Shown here piece after piece: positions 13,458 to 14,990 of a stretch of DNA of 14,990 bases; positions within the stretch are counted from its first letter, which is position 1, and each line of letters begins with the position of its first letter. Source of the DNA: Bacteroidales bacterium UBA2030 (GTDB taxonomy: Bacteria; Bacteroidota; Bacteroidia; Bacteroidales; TTA-H9); the NCBI GenBank assembly GCA_002332755.1, contig DDBO01000125.1:1-14990 (forward strand), written 5' to 3'. A program made the position numbers and the translations under genes. The notes under the pieces were generated by a model. It saw only the letters and a program-made list of their open reading frames with translations. It was not told the DNA's origin and made no database searches.

Positions 13458-14948
13458 ATGATGCGTAAAGCGTTGAAAATAATTTTTGTTGTTTTGGCGC
13501 TTGCCCTGGCAGGTTTGAAAATGGCAGTCTCCCTAAATGAGGCCCCGGGAAGATATGTCATGTACCCTGCCAGGGCTGCTTTTCAAATACCCCGGGAGGA
13601 TACGGTGAGTTTTGAAACTCCTTATGATTCCTGCCATCAGGCCCGGCCTATCTGCGGGGATACCTCTATTGTCTATTTTAACCCCCCCTACTCTTTAACC
13701 ATTTTTTATGAATGTTGTCCCGGACAAACCCATTATACCGATTGTTGCCGTTCGTATGGCTGCCTTACGTCGATTATGATTAATGAACCCCGGTGGTTTC
13801 TGCTGCGAATCGCTTCACCCGGGAAAATACAAATAGAAATTCGTGCTCAGTTTTTATTTAATGGTACATTCATGCCTTTAGATATTAGCTATATGATTTT
13901 TGGCCCGTTTGATACCCCGACGGGAGCCTGTGTAGCAGGGCTTGTCGATTCGGTTATTGTAGATTGCCGGGATGCTTTGCAAAGCCCATTGAAAGACACG
14001 GCTACCATCCCCTGGGGAAATACCGGTGAATTTTATTTATTAAATATTGATTCTGATAACGGTGGCCCTTATCCTTTGTATATATCCTTTCGTACGGTAA
14101 ATCTTGGGCAGCCTGGTTATGGTACCCTCGATTGTGACATGACTATTTACTGTCAGATACTTTCAATAACGGCAAATGCATCGGTTTGTAACCCGGCCAG
14201 CAATACCTTTACTCTGAGCGGTAGGGTTTATTTTGTGAATGCACCTCAAACCGGACAGTTAGTAGTATGGGATAATACAACGGGCTATGGGACTACATTT
14301 AATGCTCCCTTCAGCTCACCGGTTGACTACAGTATTCCCGGTTTACCCTGCGATAACCAGATGCATACGGTTACTGCCATGTTTTGGGATTCTGCTTCTT
14401 GTAATCTATCAACCCAGTTTCAGGCACCTGTATTATGCCCAGATGCAACCCTTAGCGGAGGGGGGGGTATTTGTGAGAATACGGGAGGAACTGTACCTCT
14501 GAGTATTTATGTCAATCCCAACGTACAAATGCCGGTAACGCTTCAATGGAGCATCGACGGCATACCTCAGCCGGCCATAAGCACCTCCGGCCCTTTTCCG
14601 TTGATTTTACAGGTAAATCAGCCCGGTGTGTACACCCTTGATACAGCTTACAACGCTTTGTGTCCGGGAACTGTACAAGGGCAGTCTGTGGTCGAAAGCT
14701 ACCCTTCTCCATTGCCCGAGTTGGGTGATACCCTATCAGCATGTGAAGGCCGTGAGGTAGTACTGGATGCTGGGCGGGGATATACATTATACTCCTGGAA
14801 TACTGGCGATAATACCCAAACTTTGACAGTGGTTAAAGCCGGCATATACTCGGTGATTGTTACAGATAATCATGGATGTCAGGGCGCAGACTCGGTTGAG
14901 GTAAGATTCGTTCCTCAACCTTCCCCAAAAATTATTTATCATCATTAA
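13458..14948 (+). CDS. Secreted adhesin-like protein with Ig/PKD-type domains, no sorting domain
   Basis: 496 residues, unknown function. Signal peptide at about 1-25 (MMRKALKIIFVVLALALAGL). Residues about 58-215 match the N-terminal region common to large Bacteroidota adhesins of the gliding-associated type: CHQARPICGD, WFLLRIASPGKIQIEI, ISYMIFGPFDTPTGACVAG, SVIVDCRDA, GEFYLLNIDSDNGG and PYPLYISF. Cys pairs at 86-87 and 96-97 with C102 suggest disulfides. An Ig-like region is at about 338-415, and a PKD-like unit at 428-485 (CEGREVVLDAGRGYTLYSWNTG then GIYSVIVTDNHGCQGADSVEV). Relatives usually continue with more such units and a type B T9SS sorting domain; this one stops at PQPSPKIIYHH. A G8 tract lies in the coding region. 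It begins 18 bases after the T9SS gene and is probably in the same transcript. Confidence 0.82.
   Translation: MMRKALKIIFVVLALALAGLKMAVSLNEAPGRYVMYPARAAFQIPREDTVSFETPYDSCHQARPICGDTSIVYFNPPYSLTIFYECCPGQTHYTDCCRSYGCLTSIMINEPRWFLLRIASPGKIQIEIRAQFLFNGTFMPLDISYMIFGPFDTPTGACVAGLVDSVIVDCRDALQSPLKDTATIPWGNTGEFYLLNIDSDNGGPYPLYISFRTVNLGQPGYGTLDCDMTIYCQILSITANASVCNPASNTFTLSGRVYFVNAPQTGQLVVWDNTTGYGTTFNAPFSSPVDYSIPGLPCDNQMHTVTAMFWDSASCNLSTQFQAPVLCPDATLSGGGGICENTGGTVPLSIYVNPNVQMPVTLQWSIDGIPQPAISTSGPFPLILQVNQPGVYTLDTAYNALCPGTVQGQSVVESYPSPLPELGDTLSACEGREVVLDAGRGYTLYSWNTGDNTQTLTVVKAGIYSVIVTDNHGCQGADSVEVRFVPQPSPKIIYHH
14460..14467 (+). repeat. G8 homopolymer inside the adhesin-like gene
   Basis: Eight consecutive G encode most of Gly334-Gly337 (SGGGGICEN), in frame here. 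One extra G would give a stop three codons later (TGA after TAT TTG); one fewer would run to a stop near 14502. Poly-G tracts are known slippage sites in surface genes of other bacteria. A C7 run at 13682-13688 in the same gene is a weaker example. Confidence 0.85.
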
Positions 14949-14973
14949 ACCCTAAATTTAAAAACCTATAATT

Positions 14974-14990
14974 ATGAAATTCAAAAGCTT
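14974..14990 (+). CDS. Start of a further gene (five codons visible)
   Basis: ATG AAA TTC AAA AGC at the right edge reads MKFKS, a typical basic signal-peptide opening, 25 bases after the previous stop. No promoter box lies in the gap, so it would be the third gene of the cluster. Too short to identify. Confidence 0.45.

Noticed and set aside
14512..14787. A 91-codon minus-strand frame opposite the adhesin-like gene.
   Set aside because: The plus-strand gene has a signal peptide and recognisable domains; this frame is antisense with no support.
1..14990. Searched by eye for CRISPR arrays, transposase genes, tRNAs and large terminal inverted repeats.
   Set aside because: None found; the only repeats are the coding duplications and short tracts listed.

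Overview
The window comes from a member of the Bacteroidota. Evidence: three or more proteins with type IX secretion (T9SS) C-terminal sorting domains, a TonB-dependent receptor with an N-terminal carboxypeptidase-D-like domain, a DUF4835/PorD protein, the Bacteroidota-type omega subunit, and TAnnTTTG promoter boxes before every transcription unit, with no clear Shine-Dalgarno sequences. Gene content fits a free-living or gut-type Bacteroidales/Marinilabiliales-like organism, but the genus cannot be fixed from the sequence alone. No tRNA, rRNA, CRISPR array or insertion sequence was seen.

Layout. (1) 3836 down to 1, minus strand: a tight housekeeping operon bamD - rpoZ (omega) - coaBC - DUF4835/porD - recN (recN runs off the left edge), with gaps of 11-28 bases and a promoter box almost touching the bamD start. 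(2) 6988 down to 3938, minus strand: a two-gene unit, a small T9SS-sorted protein with a putative Ig fold followed after 9 bases by a TonB-dependent receptor. (3) 10012 down to 7172, minus strand: a single 946-residue T9SS-exported beta-helix-like protein made of two tandem duplicated units, closed by a strong terminator. (4) 10224-11474, plus strand: an alpha-oxoamine-synthase-family PLP enzyme with its own -33/-7 promoter and terminator. (5) 11729-14990, plus strand: an accessory surface-protein cluster. It starts with a T9SS-sorted protein with a TIM-barrel-like body, then an adhesin-like Ig/PKD-type protein without a sorting domain, then the first codons of a third gene.

The most interesting part is the start of cluster (5). 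The ATG at 11804 reads into seven copies of the tetranucleotide ACCA and stops after 75 codons, while the long downstream reading frame (T9SS protein) lies in another frame, has no good start codon of its own, and loses its signal peptide without the upstream leader. Loss of one ACCA unit or gain of two would join the two frames. This is the architecture of a phase-variable surface protein switched by slipped-strand mispairing. A one-base change in a T4 run at 11929-11932 would also restore the frame and gives an even better signal peptide, so a plain frameshift must be weighed against it. A second slippage-prone tract (G8) lies inside the next gene.

A separate point of interest is an A11 run (sense strand) exactly at the linker between the CoaC and CoaB domains of coaBC. 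A one-base slip in either direction would stop translation within a few codons and release a free-standing CoaC-sized decarboxylase.
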